Assembly: GCA_966674685.1 (NCBI GenBank)
Contig: CBKWJC010000016.1
Coordinates: 1-64,000, forward strand
Direction: 5' to 3'
Length of the DNA stretch: 64,000 nucleotides
DNA from: Thainema sp966674685
Lineage (GTDB): Bacteria; Cyanobacteriota; Cyanobacteriia; Phormidesmidales; Phormidesmidaceae
The stretch's first letter is position 1, and every line of letters begins with the position of its first letter. Under the pieces are notes generated by a model, which was not told where the DNA came from, ran no database searches, and saw only the letters and a program-made list of their open reading frames with translations. The position numbers and the translations under genes were made by a program. This document shows positions 9,129 to 18,721 of the stretch, piece by piece.

Positions 9129-9366
9129 TCGTTTTTGGGCTGGAACTCTATCCAAAATTCTTCTCACATTGTGACGACACTGTCCTATTTCCGCCACTCA
9201 TCGCCCTTAATTTTTTACGGTTGGTGCAAAAAAGAGGGACTGACGCTGTCAGCCCCCACGTGTTGATCTGCTAATTTACTAACCAATCCAGTATCCCCAG
9301 TATTGAGATATATCAGAGATGCGATCGCAATTCATGAGAAGCGCGATCGCAGATCGCATTTTCCCC

Positions 9367-9912
9367 TTATGTAGCAGATCTTTTTGTGAGCTTGGCCCCT
9401 ACACCGACGGCTGCAAGCACACCTACAAGCGAAAGCGGTTCCGGCACTGATGTGGGTTGAGAGGTTCCTGGATCAAGCGGATTAAAGTCACTAATTGTAT
9501 AGTAAACTTCTTCGTCAGCCAGCTCGGCAACGGGATTACCCGCAATTGTCAGTGGGAAGCCAAGATTGGGATCAAAAGTTGCTTCTAAGCTAAACCAGTC
9601 CTCATCAAGACCCGTTTGAAGAATGTCAAAGTAGCCATCAATTGTGTAGACCGTATCCAGCGTATAGGGTTCACCTGAATCGGCAAACACAACGTCAGTA
9701 ATCTCGCCGTCAACCACCGATACCCGATGTGGCCCTCGGACTTCTTCTAGGCAAAAGCAGCCGTTTTGCACTACAAAACTGTAGGCTTCAGGCTTGTTTT
9801 CTTCCCATAAGTTACGATTGGTATCTAACTCGGCCTGTGTCAGCATGGCAGCCGCAGCATTACTACTAAACCCAACAATTAAAGCTGTTGATATTAAGAA
9901 GCTTTTAAGCAT
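9367..9912 (-). CDS. PEP-CTERM protein with a DUF6174-like domain
   Basis: A 181-aa secreted protein: signal peptide (residues 1-22, MLKSFLISTALIVGFSSNAA), a DUF6174-like region (PEAYSFVVQNGCFC, then VSVVDGEITDVVF and a YTIDGYFDIL block), and a C-terminal sorting signal VPEPLSLVGVLAAVGVGAK followed by basic residues. PEP-CTERM tails are processed by an exosortase, which is not in this window. AGGGGTG lies a few bases upstream of the ATG. The role is unknown; probably cell surface or extracellular matrix. Confidence 0.75.
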   Translation of the reverse strand: MLKSFLISTALIVGFSSNAAAAMLTQAELDTNRNLWEENKPEAYSFVVQNGCFCLEEVRGPHRVSVVDGEITDVVFADSGEPYTLDTVYTIDGYFDILQTGLDEDWFSLEATFDPNLGFPLTIAGNPVAELADEEVYYTISDFNPLDPGTSQPTSVPEPLSLVGVLAAVGVGAKLTKRSAT

Positions 9913-10466
9913 TTGTCACCCCTGAGCGCGTTGTATAAAAATTTCCGAAATCCGCTTGTAAAACCCTTTTACGATTTGTAAACGTCAGACCGTACCTGAT
10001 TTTTACAAACAAAAATTAGAATTCTTTCTAGTCGGAGTCGGCATATCGCGTTTTCCATGCTGGTGGAGTATGGAATATGTCTCTGCCTCCGGCAGAGACA
10101 TATTCTCAAGAACCTCACTAGACTGAAAAATGCTGTAAGTGATCATCTGCGATCGCATCTCTCGCATAAAGTTCATACATGAAGTTCGTAATAGTCTATC
10201 CCGCTCCAAATGTAAGCAGCACAACGTATCGCAATATTAAGTATCGTCAGATCTTATATCTGGTTCCATCACCAAGGTGAACGCCCAGAAGGCCCAAGCA
10301 AACAAAGGCTGCGTTTTCTTAAGGAATGCATCAGAATACGTCTGTGTATGAAGATTGAGTGCGCTGTCGATGCCAGCGGGAATGCTAAAAGCAGCAGGTT
10401 CCTCATCCCAACTCATCTCACAATAAGGCTCGCAACTGGCTGGAATAGCCTCTGTAACAGGTTTGT
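9913..10466. other. Intergenic region upstream of the chemotaxis cluster
   Basis: No gene is supported. A hairpin with perfect 15-nt arms lies at 10073-10105 (GAATATGTCTCTGCC and its complement, 3-nt loop). Two minus-strand open frames (10003-10224 and 10237-10491) show no recognisable features, and the second overlaps the cheR start. The promoter of the che cluster is expected here, but no clear -35/-10 pair stands out. Confidence 0.4.
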
Positions 10467-12044
10467 ATGAAAAGTCACGATCTGACAGCACTGGTTCAGT
10501 TCATTCGCGATCGCACAGGTCTCAAGCTAAGCGGTCAGCAGATGATATCGCTACAGCGTTACGTTGAGGCAAAAGTCAAAGCATTGCGGTTATCGAGTAT
10601 TGACGATTACTATGCGCTGCTGCGGACGGTGCCATCGGAGCAAAAAAATTGGCAGCGGGAAAATATCGGTATTCAAGAATGGAAACAGTTGATTACTCAG
10701 CTCACCGTTGGCGAAAGCTATTTTTTTCGGGATACGAAGCAGTTTGAACTGCTGAAAACGCGAATTTTGCCGGAGTTGATTCAGCGCAAACGGCAGCTTG
10801 CGATCGCACCCACCGCATCGTCACCCCATCCACGTCCATCGCTGCGCCTCTGGAGTGCAGGCTGCTCAACTGGAGAAGAGGTCTATTCTCTGGCAGTGGT
10901 GCTGCAAGAGATGATTCCAGACTGGAGCAGTTGGGATATTCAGGTGATTGGCACCGATATTAATGCGATCGCGATTGAAAAAGCCCAGGCTGGCCTATAT
11001 CCAGACTGGTCGTTTCGCCATACTCAGCCAGAAGTCCGCCCCCAGCACCTACTACGCACAGCAAAAGGTTGGCAAGTGAGTCAGGTACTCAAACAAATCG
11101 TGCGCTTCTATCCCCTGAATCTAGTCAGCGACGTAGTGCCCAATCCTCAACTTAACCTGCATGATGTTGATTTCATCATTTGCCGCAATGTTTTTATCTA
11201 CTTTCATGCTGATGCGATCGCGCATGTTCTACGTAAGTTTTATGCTGCGCTGGCTCCACTAGGCTACTTGATGACGGGGCACACAGAACTACAGGGAATT
11301 ACAACACAGCCGTTTCAAATTTGCTGCTTTCCTGAATCAATTCTCTATCAGCGATCGCCAAACGAAACAGGGCAAAATGGGCGATCGTCTGCAGCATATC
11401 CTGCGATGAATGCGCCAGCTCATACGGCCATTGATCCACAAATCAATGCCCCAGTGCGACAGCGACTTGCTTCTCGCGAACAGGCCAATTTGCCTCAACT
11501 TAGATCACCGTTAAGTTCTGCATTGGTCTCTATCGTTTCCCCCCAAGCAGAAACTGACGCACCATTAGTAGAACGTCCTCCCAAGGCTCTATTACGAGCT
11601 GAAATGAAGCCTCAGTCTAGTCCATTAAGTCAGTCGCAAGAGGCTGCATATTATACCTATATGCAAGTTGCAGAAGCCCATGCTAATTTAGGCCGATATG
11701 CAGAGGCATTGTCGGCCTGTCAGCAGGCGATTCAGCTTCAACCGTTACGAGTGGAACCGCTCTACTTGTTAGCTCATTTAGCAGAAGAAAATGGCGATAC
11801 AGAGCAGGCAAAAACGCTACTAAAGAAAATTATTTATCTTGATCCAAAAGCCGTAGCAGCCTATCTTGAGCTGATGATAATTTATCGACGACAAGGGGAT
11901 GTAAAGCGAGCAACTAAGCAGCTACATCACGCCTTGATTCTGCTCAGTACAATGCCGGAGTCGGATCAAATACCGGGATATAGCTATGCGACGGTTGGCG
12001 AAGCCCGTCAATACTTACAGCAAATCAAAATGGCATCACATTAG
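10467..12044 (+). CDS. cheR: CheR-type MCP methyltransferase with C-terminal TPR repeats
   Basis: A 525-aa protein. The N-terminal helical CheR domain is followed by GESYFFRD (82-89) and the SAM-binding LWSAGCSTGEEVYSLA (about 128-143), IGTDIN and IICRNVFIYF, all standard for chemoreceptor glutamate methyltransferases. After a proline/serine-rich linker (about 300-385) come TPR helices (AHANLGRYAEALSACQQAI and the next repeat). The CheR-TPR layout is that of WspC rather than E. coli CheR. It is the first gene of the cluster and would methylate the three MCPs downstream. Confidence 0.9.
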   Translation: MKSHDLTALVQFIRDRTGLKLSGQQMISLQRYVEAKVKALRLSSIDDYYALLRTVPSEQKNWQRENIGIQEWKQLITQLTVGESYFFRDTKQFELLKTRILPELIQRKRQLAIAPTASSPHPRPSLRLWSAGCSTGEEVYSLAVVLQEMIPDWSSWDIQVIGTDINAIAIEKAQAGLYPDWSFRHTQPEVRPQHLLRTAKGWQVSQVLKQIVRFYPLNLVSDVVPNPQLNLHDVDFIICRNVFIYFHADAIAHVLRKFYAALAPLGYLMTGHTELQGITTQPFQICCFPESILYQRSPNETGQNGRSSAAYPAMNAPAHTAIDPQINAPVRQRLASREQANLPQLRSPLSSALVSIVSPQAETDAPLVERPPKALLRAEMKPQSSPLSQSQEAAYYTYMQVAEAHANLGRYAEALSACQQAIQLQPLRVEPLYLLAHLAEENGDTEQAKTLLKKIIYLDPKAVAAYLELMIIYRRQGDVKRATKQLHHALILLSTMPESDQIPGYSYATVGEARQYLQQIKMASH

Positions 12045-12139
12045 CGATTTTGTTCAATGCTTGGTTGAACAACTAGATTAATTTTTGGGCAGTTCTCAAG
12101 CCTTAATAATTTTTGACCTGCTTAGAAATTGCTTCATTC

Positions 12140-12241
12140 AAGTAGCTACATACAAATAAATGCACATCTAAAAACAGAGGGAAGCGCCCCGCTGGGGCGC
12201 TCCCTCTGTTTTTAGATGCGTTTATTTATGCCACCCTACTT
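12140..12241. repeat. AAGTAG...CTACTT palindromic element (family D, copy 1)
   Basis: A 102-bp near-perfect palindrome after cheR: AAGTAG, an ATAAATGCACATC-like segment, a GC-rich hairpin (AGCGCCCC...GGGGCGCT), then the mirror image ending GATGCGTTTATTTATG...CTACTT. Three more copies follow within 3.3 kb, all in gaps of the same gene cluster. The apparent 85-codon frame in the remaining gap (12250-12507) has no support as a gene. Confidence 0.85.
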
Positions 12242-12492
12242 ATGGCAAGCTACTTACCATATCCAAATCGCCAAAAACAACCTCCGGGTTTTCTATCGCT
12301 ATATGTTGAGTACCTTGAATAAAGATTACGGGTTAGATCTGCGATCGCGACTTGTGAAAACCGTATGGGAAGTATAAAGACGTAGATTAAACCTCTAAAG
12401 GAGACGATAGTTGACCCATATCTAAGTGCTGATTGAGCCAATTGATATCTGACCCCAAATGAGCAGTTTGAGTGAGAGATAACTGTGAATAG

Positions 12493-12596
12493 AGTAGCGG
12501 TATACAAGTAAATGCATAACGTGAAAAAACCGAGGAAATGCCCCGGAAGAATGTTCTCCTAGCTCCTTAGATGCCTTTATTGATACCAACCTACTG
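12493..12596. repeat. Family D palindromic element, copy 2 (degenerate centre)
   Basis: It shares the outer ends with copy 1 (AGTAGCGGTATACAAGTAAATGC on the left, GATGCCTTTATTGATACCAACCTACT on the right), but the central hairpin is poorly paired (AAATGCCCCGG then AAGAATG). It ends about 30 nt before the cheW start, so it lies in that gene's 5' region. Confidence 0.75.
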
Positions 12597-12626
12597 AGTA
12601 GACATATCGTGTTCTCCTGGTGCGAA

Positions 12627-13745
12627 ATGAAAAGTCAACCCTACTTGATTTTTGAGCTAAATCATAAACGCTACGGATTTGATGCTCACGTCGTTGAAGA
12701 AATATTTTTGCTGCCCGAAATCACCTCAATTCCAGAGGCTTCTCCCTATATTCTGGGCATAATTAATCTACGGGGAAGTATTTTACCCATTCTTGATTTG
12801 AGCCAGCGCCTAGAAGGACGCCCACACCGCTTTGCAGTGACAGACAGCATTGTTGTGATCACCAATCAGCAGCAACAGGTTGGTCTCGCAGTCAACCAAG
12901 TGTATGAGGTGGAGTTCATTACGCCGCAGAACGTTGAATCTGATTATCTGCTAGATACGAATCGTCACCATGCAGCCCTGATCACAGGCATCGCCAAGCT
13001 GAATTCACAACTCATTAATCTGATTGATGCCGGGATGGTGATGCGGCTGGGTGAAACAGCGGTTTTGGGTGAGACGGCAAAGCCAGATACACACTCGGCT
13101 CAGCTTTCAGGTTCCGCCAGCGCGTCTAACGCATCTAAATTGAACGAATTTGACCCAAACGTTCTATCGCCCGTGTCTGTAGATCCTGCTGTAGTCGCAA
13201 CCGATTATTTTTTTCCGGCGGCAACGGATGACGAGCGAATTATTCTGCACACCCGCGCTCAGAACCTACGGGCCACCCTAGAGCAAGACAACTCAGCCAG
13301 CCTCACTCCTCTAGCCGTGATTCGATTTGGTGAAGAACGCTTTGCTATTGGAGTAGATGCCGTGCAGGAGTTTACCGATATTCGACAGGTTACGCCTGTT
13401 CCCTGTTGCCCCCCTCACGTCATCGGCAATATGAACCTGCGGGGTGAAGTGCTAACGCTCATTGATGTCCGCCATCTGCTTCAGCTCCAGGGCAACGCCA
13501 GCCGCACAACAGGTAAAGCAGTTGTGGTTAAGCTGGATGATCTGGTCGCTGGCATTGCCGTAGATGAAGTATTTGATGTGGTGTACATTCATCCATCTGA
13601 AATTTCGGCGATTCCAACCGCTGTACATACTGCTAAACAAGAATATTTACGTGGTGTAGTGGCCTATGACAACTCGTTCATGGGTGTTTTAGATTTACCC
13701 GAAATTCTAGCCAATGGTGAACTAATTGTTAATGAAGCGATCTAA
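12627..13745 (+). CDS. cheW: Double-domain CheW coupling protein
   Basis: About 372 aa with two CheW folds in tandem. The first begins LIFELNHKRYGFD and carries EASPYILGIINLRGSILPILDL. After a linker (about 150-215) the second begins VIRFGEERFAIGVDAVQEF and carries CPPHVIGNMNLRGEVLTLIDV. CheW links MCPs to CheA; two joined domains could bridge neighbouring receptor trimers. ATG 12627 is favoured; a GTG at 12609 would add six residues. It stands between two family D palindromes, and its stop codon is at the left edge of copy 3. Confidence 0.88.
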   Translation: MKSQPYLIFELNHKRYGFDAHVVEEIFLLPEITSIPEASPYILGIINLRGSILPILDLSQRLEGRPHRFAVTDSIVVITNQQQQVGLAVNQVYEVEFITPQNVESDYLLDTNRHHAALITGIAKLNSQLINLIDAGMVMRLGETAVLGETAKPDTHSAQLSGSASASNASKLNEFDPNVLSPVSVDPAVVATDYFFPAATDDERIILHTRAQNLRATLEQDNSASLTPLAVIRFGEERFAIGVDAVQEFTDIRQVTPVPCCPPHVIGNMNLRGEVLTLIDVRHLLQLQGNASRTTGKAVVVKLDDLVAGIAVDEVFDVVYIHPSEISAIPTAVHTAKQEYLRGVVAYDNSFMGVLDLPEILANGELIVNEAI

Positions 13746-13844
13746 GTAGATCGGCATAAATAGACGCACTTAAAAAGCCGGGGAGTACCCCGGAGGGGTA
13801 CTCCCCGGCTTTTTAGATATCCATTTATTTATGTGTAGCTACTT
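13744..13844. repeat. Family D palindromic element, copy 3
   Basis: Begins on the last nucleotides of the cheW stop region and runs to 13844. The inner GC-rich arms (AAAAAGCCGGGGAGTACCCC and complement) form a perfect stem, and the outer ends match copies 1 and 4 (AAGTAG..., ATTTATTTATG...CTACTT). An apparent upstream extension of the next MCP (13831-13875) is translation of its right end. Confidence 0.85.
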
Positions 13845-13875
13845 AGCTGCATCTGATAGCAAAGGAATACATATC

Positions 13876-15330
13876 ATGCATCAAAAATATAAACTCAGCA
13901 GAATTGTGCAGATAGGATTTGGCTCGATCTTTGTTGTTATGGCCGGAGTTGAACTGATCTCAAAGCTGACCACAAACCATCTTATAGAAAGCAGTAACTG
14001 GGTGGATCATACCCATCGTGCGATCGCTTTAATTAACTCTGTAGAAGAAACTCTCGTGAATGCGGAAACGGGGCAGCGAGGTTTTGTCATTACCAACCAG
14101 GAAAATTTCTTAGAGCCTTACAATGCTGCGACCGCTCGCATTGATGATATCTTCGTAGACCTCCGTCAGCGGCTATCAATTAACCCGACCCAGCTTGAAT
14201 ACATTGATCGGCTTGAGGAACTATCAGATGCTAAGTTCGACGAATTGGCAACCACGATTCAACTCAAGCGCAATGGACAGGACGAGGAACTGAGGGCACT
14301 GATTCTGTCTGAGCAGGGTAAAGTCATCATGGATGAGATTCGCCAGCTTACAGATGAAATGCTGGCCATTGAAGAAGAACTGCTAGCTGAGCGAGAAGCC
14401 GCTAATGCTGCTGCTGCCGCCTTGGCTACAACTGTCACGATTGTCGGTACAAGCCTTGTGCTGCTGATGGGATTAGGTATTTTGATCTTCATTCACTGGC
14501 AAGTAATTCGTCCGATTAATCAAGTTGCCACCGATCTGGCGACGTCTTCCAATGAGTTAGCGGCCACGGTTCAACAGCAAGAGCAGGCCGCCTCGCAGCA
14601 GGCATCCTCCGTGACTCAAACCTCTAGCACGATAGAGGAGTTGAGCATGTCATCGCGTCAGTCAGCCGAACAAGCTGAGATCGCGTCAGGTAGCGCTCGG
14701 CAAGTCTTGCAGCTTGTTGAAAGCGGGAATCAATCGGTTGGACAAAGCTTAGAGAGCATGATGGTGATCACTCAAAAAGTGCAGATCGTGGCTGAGCAGA
14801 TTGCTCGCTTCAGTGACCAAACCAGCCAAATTGGTAATATTTCTACTCTGGTCAGTGATTTAGCTAATCAAACTAATATGCTGGCTCTGAATGCAGCCGT
14901 AGAGGCGGTGCGAGCTGGAGAACATGGCAAGGGCTTCGCTGTTGTGGCCGCTGAAATTCGTAAATTAGCTGATCAAAGCCGTATTTCGGCGGAGAAGATT
15001 AATGTTTTAGTTAATGATATTCAGTCTGCGTTAACGGCTGCTGTTCTGGCAACCGATGACAGTACCCAAACGGCTGAAACGGGTTCTCAAATCTCTCATC
15101 AAACTGCTGATGTATTCCAACAGGTTTCTGCTGCTGTTAACACCATTGTCAACAATGTCCAGCAAATTTCATTGAGTTCAAAACAGCAGTCTACGGCAAT
15201 TAATCAAGTTGTGGAGGCAATGACTGTTCTAGATATTGCTGCCAAAGATACAGCAAGCAGCATTGGCCAAACCCGAGTCAATATGCAACAGCTAAATCGA
15301 TCCGCTCATGATTTACAGGCTGTTGTGTAG
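13876..15330 (+). CDS. Methyl-accepting chemotaxis protein with CHASE3-like sensor
   Basis: About 484 aa. TM1 (IVQIGFGSIFVVMAGVELIS) is followed by a periplasmic CHASE3-type domain (NSVEETLVNAETGQRGFVIT), TM2 (ALATTVTIVGTSLVLLMGLG) and a long cytoplasmic coiled-coil signalling domain. The conserved tip NAAVEAVRAGEHGKGFAVVA and IRKLADQS are present. A canonical HAMP is short or missing. No C-terminal CheR-tethering pentapeptide is seen. The start is ATG 13876 with AAAGGA upstream; the earlier frame start falls within a repeat. Confidence 0.87.
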   Translation: MHQKYKLSRIVQIGFGSIFVVMAGVELISKLTTNHLIESSNWVDHTHRAIALINSVEETLVNAETGQRGFVITNQENFLEPYNAATARIDDIFVDLRQRLSINPTQLEYIDRLEELSDAKFDELATTIQLKRNGQDEELRALILSEQGKVIMDEIRQLTDEMLAIEEELLAEREAANAAAAALATTVTIVGTSLVLLMGLGILIFIHWQVIRPINQVATDLATSSNELAATVQQQEQAASQQASSVTQTSSTIEELSMSSRQSAEQAEIASGSARQVLQLVESGNQSVGQSLESMMVITQKVQIVAEQIARFSDQTSQIGNISTLVSDLANQTNMLALNAAVEAVRAGEHGKGFAVVAAEIRKLADQSRISAEKINVLVNDIQSALTAAVLATDDSTQTAETGSQISHQTADVFQQVSAAVNTIVNNVQQISLSSKQQSTAINQVVEAMTVLDIAAKDTASSIGQTRVNMQQLNRSAHDLQAVV

Positions 15331-15342
15331 CGATCGATTTCT

Positions 15343-15446
15343 AAGTAGCCGCATATGAATAAATCTATAGCCTAGAATACCGGGGGAACGCCCCGGAGAG
15401 GAATTTTTCTGGTGTTTTCGATGCGTTTATTGATGCCAACCTACTT
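15343..15446. repeat. Family D palindromic element, copy 4
   Basis: Outer ends AAGTAGCCGCATATGAATAAA and ATGCGTTTATTGATGCCAAC then CTACTT match the other copies. The centre (CCGGGGGAACGCCCCGG) still pairs, but flanking inner arms are degenerate. It lies 13 nt after the stop of the first MCP. Confidence 0.8.
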
Positions 15447-15550
15447 GGCTGTCTTCTAAGTTGTTCGCCAAGCAAGCAGCGCTACTTTGACTCAGGGTGA
15501 ACCGTTCATTTTCACGTTAATTCGCAGGCATATCTCACGGTAACTATTTT

Positions 15551-17008
15551 ATGCAACACTCTACACGATGGAAGCTACGTCACTGGATTCTTTTAGGCTA
15601 CGCCGTCCCTGTCATCGCCCTAGTTCTATCCGCTGCTGGGGCAGTTATCGGGGTTCAACGGGTTAAAAGCGAGGCTGAGAATTTAGCAATTTCTCAGGCC
15701 GTCAACGATCGCATCAATGTCATGGATGTGAATCTACAGATTTTGTCTCGCACAACACGGAGCTATTTATTAGAAAAAGATCCAATTGCATTAGAGACCT
15801 TTCAATCAGCGACTGAAGGTTATATTCAAACAATTGAAGAGCTGCGATCGCTAATTCGTTCTGAAGAACAGCTCGAAAATCTAAACTTGCTAGAAGAAAA
15901 AATAGCCCAGTTTCAACAAACGGAGCAAGAGCTGATTGACTTAGTAAATGCTAACCGAGCCGAGGATGCGATCTCACAATGGCGTGCTTATAATGGGCGA
16001 TCCCAAGTTGAAGACATCACGTTGCTAACGGAGCAGATGAAGGAACTGGAGCAACAAATCATTGAGGAAGATACTCAGCGGCAAGAGGAGGCCCTTAACC
16101 AACTACAGTTTCTGGTCATTGCTTCTGCGATCGTCTCGGGCCTGTTGTCAATTGGTATGGGCTACTGGATCGTCAGCCGTACTGCTCACCGCATGAATGA
16201 AGCCGCGATGCTGATTGCTAGTTCTAGCTCAGAAATTGCCGCGAGCATTGAACAGCAGGAGCGGACGACAGCGCAACAGGCCACTTCAGTCAATGAAACC
16301 ACGACCACAATGGAGGAAATGGGAGCCTCGTCTCGCCAGTCAGCAGAGCAAGCCGAAGTCTCGGCAATGGGGGCACAGCAGGCGCTCAGCTTGGCAGAAC
16401 GGGGAAACTCAGCGGTAAATCGCACGCTGCAAGGTATGGATACACTGCGAGCCAAAGTGAATGCCATTTCCGACCAAATTCTCCGCTTGAGTGAGCAAAC
16501 GAGTCAGATCGGCAATATTTCTGGGCTGGTCAGCGACTTGGCCAATCAAACCAACATGCTGGCCCTCAATGCAGCGGTAGAAGCGGTACGAGCCGGGGAA
16601 CATGGCAAAGGCTTTGCGGTTGTATCGAGTGAAATTCGAAAACTAGCTGACCAGAGTCGCAAATCGGCTGAGAAAATCAACGGTTTAGTCAGCGACATCC
16701 AGACGGCTATTAACTCCACTGTCATGGTTACAGATGAAGGAACCAAAACTGTGGAAGAAGGCGTACAAATTGCAGAAGAAACCGCAAATGTCTTCATTGG
16801 GGTAAGCGATGCGGTCAATAATGTCGTACTGAGCAGCCAACAGATTTCGCTGAATGTGCAGCAGCAAGCCACTGCCGTTGAGCAAGTCGTCAGCGCCATG
16901 AGCAGCCTTAACCAAGCAGCTCGCGAGACGGCTAGCGGCATTAGTCAGGTCAAGATTGGCACTCAGCGGCTAAATGAGGCGGCGAATGATTTGAAGGTCA
17001 TGGTTTAG
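15551..17008 (+). CDS. Methyl-accepting chemotaxis protein (second of three)
   Basis: A 485-aa receptor: TM1 (YAVPVIALVLSAAGAVIGV), a helical periplasmic domain of about 130 residues resembling CHASE3/4HB sensors (LQILSRTTRSYLLEKDP), TM2 (FLVIASAIVSGLLSIGMGYW), then the MCP signalling domain with the tip LNAAVEAVRAGEHGKGFAVV. The cytoplasmic half is very close to that of the next gene (shared TVMVTDEGTKTVE segment), pointing to tandem duplication. No known ligand motif. Probably polar-array located with CheW and CheA from the same cluster. Confidence 0.87.
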   Translation: MQHSTRWKLRHWILLGYAVPVIALVLSAAGAVIGVQRVKSEAENLAISQAVNDRINVMDVNLQILSRTTRSYLLEKDPIALETFQSATEGYIQTIEELRSLIRSEEQLENLNLLEEKIAQFQQTEQELIDLVNANRAEDAISQWRAYNGRSQVEDITLLTEQMKELEQQIIEEDTQRQEEALNQLQFLVIASAIVSGLLSIGMGYWIVSRTAHRMNEAAMLIASSSSEIAASIEQQERTTAQQATSVNETTTTMEEMGASSRQSAEQAEVSAMGAQQALSLAERGNSAVNRTLQGMDTLRAKVNAISDQILRLSEQTSQIGNISGLVSDLANQTNMLALNAAVEAVRAGEHGKGFAVVSSEIRKLADQSRKSAEKINGLVSDIQTAINSTVMVTDEGTKTVEEGVQIAEETANVFIGVSDAVNNVVLSSQQISLNVQQQATAVEQVVSAMSSLNQAARETASGISQVKIGTQRLNEAANDLKVMV

Positions 17009-17041
17009 GAGGAGAGGGGGAGAGGGTGTGGAGACACCGAT

Positions 17042-17119
17042 AATTTAGTTTTTGTGAAACGTTGACGGAGCGAACGTTTCACAAAAACTAAATTGGGTTC
17101 TTATACACAGACTTGATAT
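17042..17119. repeat. Hairpin with conserved 25-nt tail (family B, copy 1)
   Basis: Perfect 22-nt arms at 17042-17063 and 17073-17094 around a 9-nt loop, followed by the tail GGGTTCTTATACACAGACTT then GATAT (17095-17119). The tail recurs at 21675-21699 and, inverted, at 33757-33781, while the arms differ entirely between copies. Confidence 0.85.
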
Positions 17120-17182
17120 GCAGCCCTTTTCAGTTCCTTACCGCCTCTACCGTCACAACCCGTTTACAAAGGATGTACTCTC

Positions 17183-18721
17183 ATGGTTAAGTCACTCTCT
17201 TCAATCTCGTTTCCTGAGTCTCCTCTTCATGCAGCTTCTGAGCCGATTGTTTCGTCGAGACAGCCACAGCGCGATCGCACATCTTGGAGGTTGCGCTACT
17301 GGATTATGGCGGGCTATGCAGTACCCGTAATTGCACTAGTCACATCAGCCGGAATTGCGATCATCAATGCCAATATTGCCAGTCAGAAAGCCAAAGAGCT
17401 AGATCAGTCCAGCCAAATTTCGGAGCGCATTAGCGATATTTCGGTGGAGCTACAGACGATGGCTCGCACGGCACGGGGCTATTTGCTCAGTCAAGAACAA
17501 ATTTCACTTGATGCATTTGCCGCAGCCCAGTCGAGCTATGCCGCGAATATGACTGAATTAGAGGCATTAGTCACGAATGATCAGCAGCAAGCCACGGTTG
17601 ATAATCTACAAGGGTTAATCGATACCTGGATTAGCAAAAGCGAGAATCTGCTTGACTTAGCCCGTCAGGGACAGGTTGATCAAGCAATTGATTTGTGGCG
17701 GAGTTTTGGTCGCGATTCGGATGTCGAGATGACTCAGCAGATTAACGAAATTGATTCTTACCAAGAAGCAGTAACCGCGCAAGTGGTGGCGGATCAAGCA
17801 CAAGCGATCGCACATTTACGCTTGGCCATTGTGATTGCGACTATGATCTCGTTAATTCTGTCAACTGGGATTGGTCTTTGGGTCATTCAACGGATTACGC
17901 GACAGATGAATCGGATGGCTACTGCGATCGCAAGCTCCACATCTGAAATTGCAGCCAGCATCGAGCAACAAGACCAGATTACAGCCCAGCAGGCTGCCTC
18001 GATTAATGAAACTACGACCACAATGGACGAATTGGGTGCTTCTTCCCATCAGTCAGCAGAACAGGCAGAAGCGGCGGCCATAGGGGCAAAGCAGGTGCTA
18101 TCGTTGGCCGAAGGTGGAGCGCGCACCGTCAACCAGTCGTTGGCAGGTATGAACGACTTGCAGCAAAAAGTGGATGCGATCGCAGATCAGATTTTGCGCC
18201 TGAGTGAACAAACAAGTCAAATCGGCAGTATTTCCGGCTTAGTGAGTAACCTAGCTAATCAAACCAATATGCTGGCCCTCAACGCAGCGGTAGAAGCAGT
18301 ACGAGCCGGGGAACACGGTAAAGGGTTTGCCGTTGTATCTAGCGAAATCCGCAAGCTAGCTGACCAAAGTAAGAAATCAGCCGAGAAAATTAATGGATTA
18401 GTTAACGATATCCAAACCGCCATTAACTCAACAGTGATGGTGACCGACGAAGGCACAAAAACCGTAGAAGCTGGGGTTCAGACTGCCCAAGCAACGGCTG
18501 AAGTATTCAATCAGGTAACGGATGCAGTCAATAATGTCGTCCTCAACAGCCAGCAGATTTCCCTCAACATCCAGCAGCAGGCAGTTGCCATTCAGCAAGT
18601 CGTAGGCGCAATGGGCAACCTTAATTTAGCAGCCCAAGAAACAGCCAGCGGCATCACTCAAATTAAACAAGGAACGCATCTTCTAAACGGCACCGCAAAC
18701 ACTTTGCAAGAACTGGTCTAG
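17183..18721 (+). CDS. Methyl-accepting chemotaxis protein (third of three)
   Basis: A 512-aa paralogue of the preceding receptor, with a longer serine/arginine-rich N-terminus before TM1 (YAVPVIALVTSAGIAIIN), a helical periplasmic domain (LQTMARTARGYLLSQEQ) and TM2 (IVIATMISLILSTGIGLWVI). Its signalling domain is nearly the same as its neighbour's. AAAGGA lies 10-15 nt before ATG 17183. The divergent periplasmic half suggests a different stimulus but the same output. Confidence 0.87.
   Translation: MVKSLSSISFPESPLHAASEPIVSSRQPQRDRTSWRLRYWIMAGYAVPVIALVTSAGIAIINANIASQKAKELDQSSQISERISDISVELQTMARTARGYLLSQEQISLDAFAAAQSSYAANMTELEALVTNDQQQATVDNLQGLIDTWISKSENLLDLARQGQVDQAIDLWRSFGRDSDVEMTQQINEIDSYQEAVTAQVVADQAQAIAHLRLAIVIATMISLILSTGIGLWVIQRITRQMNRMATAIASSTSEIAASIEQQDQITAQQAASINETTTTMDELGASSHQSAEQAEAAAIGAKQVLSLAEGGARTVNQSLAGMNDLQQKVDAIADQILRLSEQTSQIGSISGLVSNLANQTNMLALNAAVEAVRAGEHGKGFAVVSSEIRKLADQSKKSAEKINGLVNDIQTAINSTVMVTDEGTKTVEAGVQTAQATAEVFNQVTDAVNNVVLNSQQISLNIQQQAVAIQQVVGAMGNLNLAAQETASGITQIKQGTHLLNGTANTLQELV

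Noticed and set aside
9913..10466. Hairpin at 10073-10105 as a terminator
   Set aside because: No T-run follows on either side and it lies upstream of both neighbouring gene starts.
10237..10491. 84-codon minus-strand frame next to cheR
   Set aside because: Overlaps the cheR start, has no recognisable motif or ribosome site.
12250..12507. 85-codon minus-strand frame between cheR and cheW
   Set aside because: Overlaps a family D repeat end, no motif, and unlikely within an operon on the other strand.
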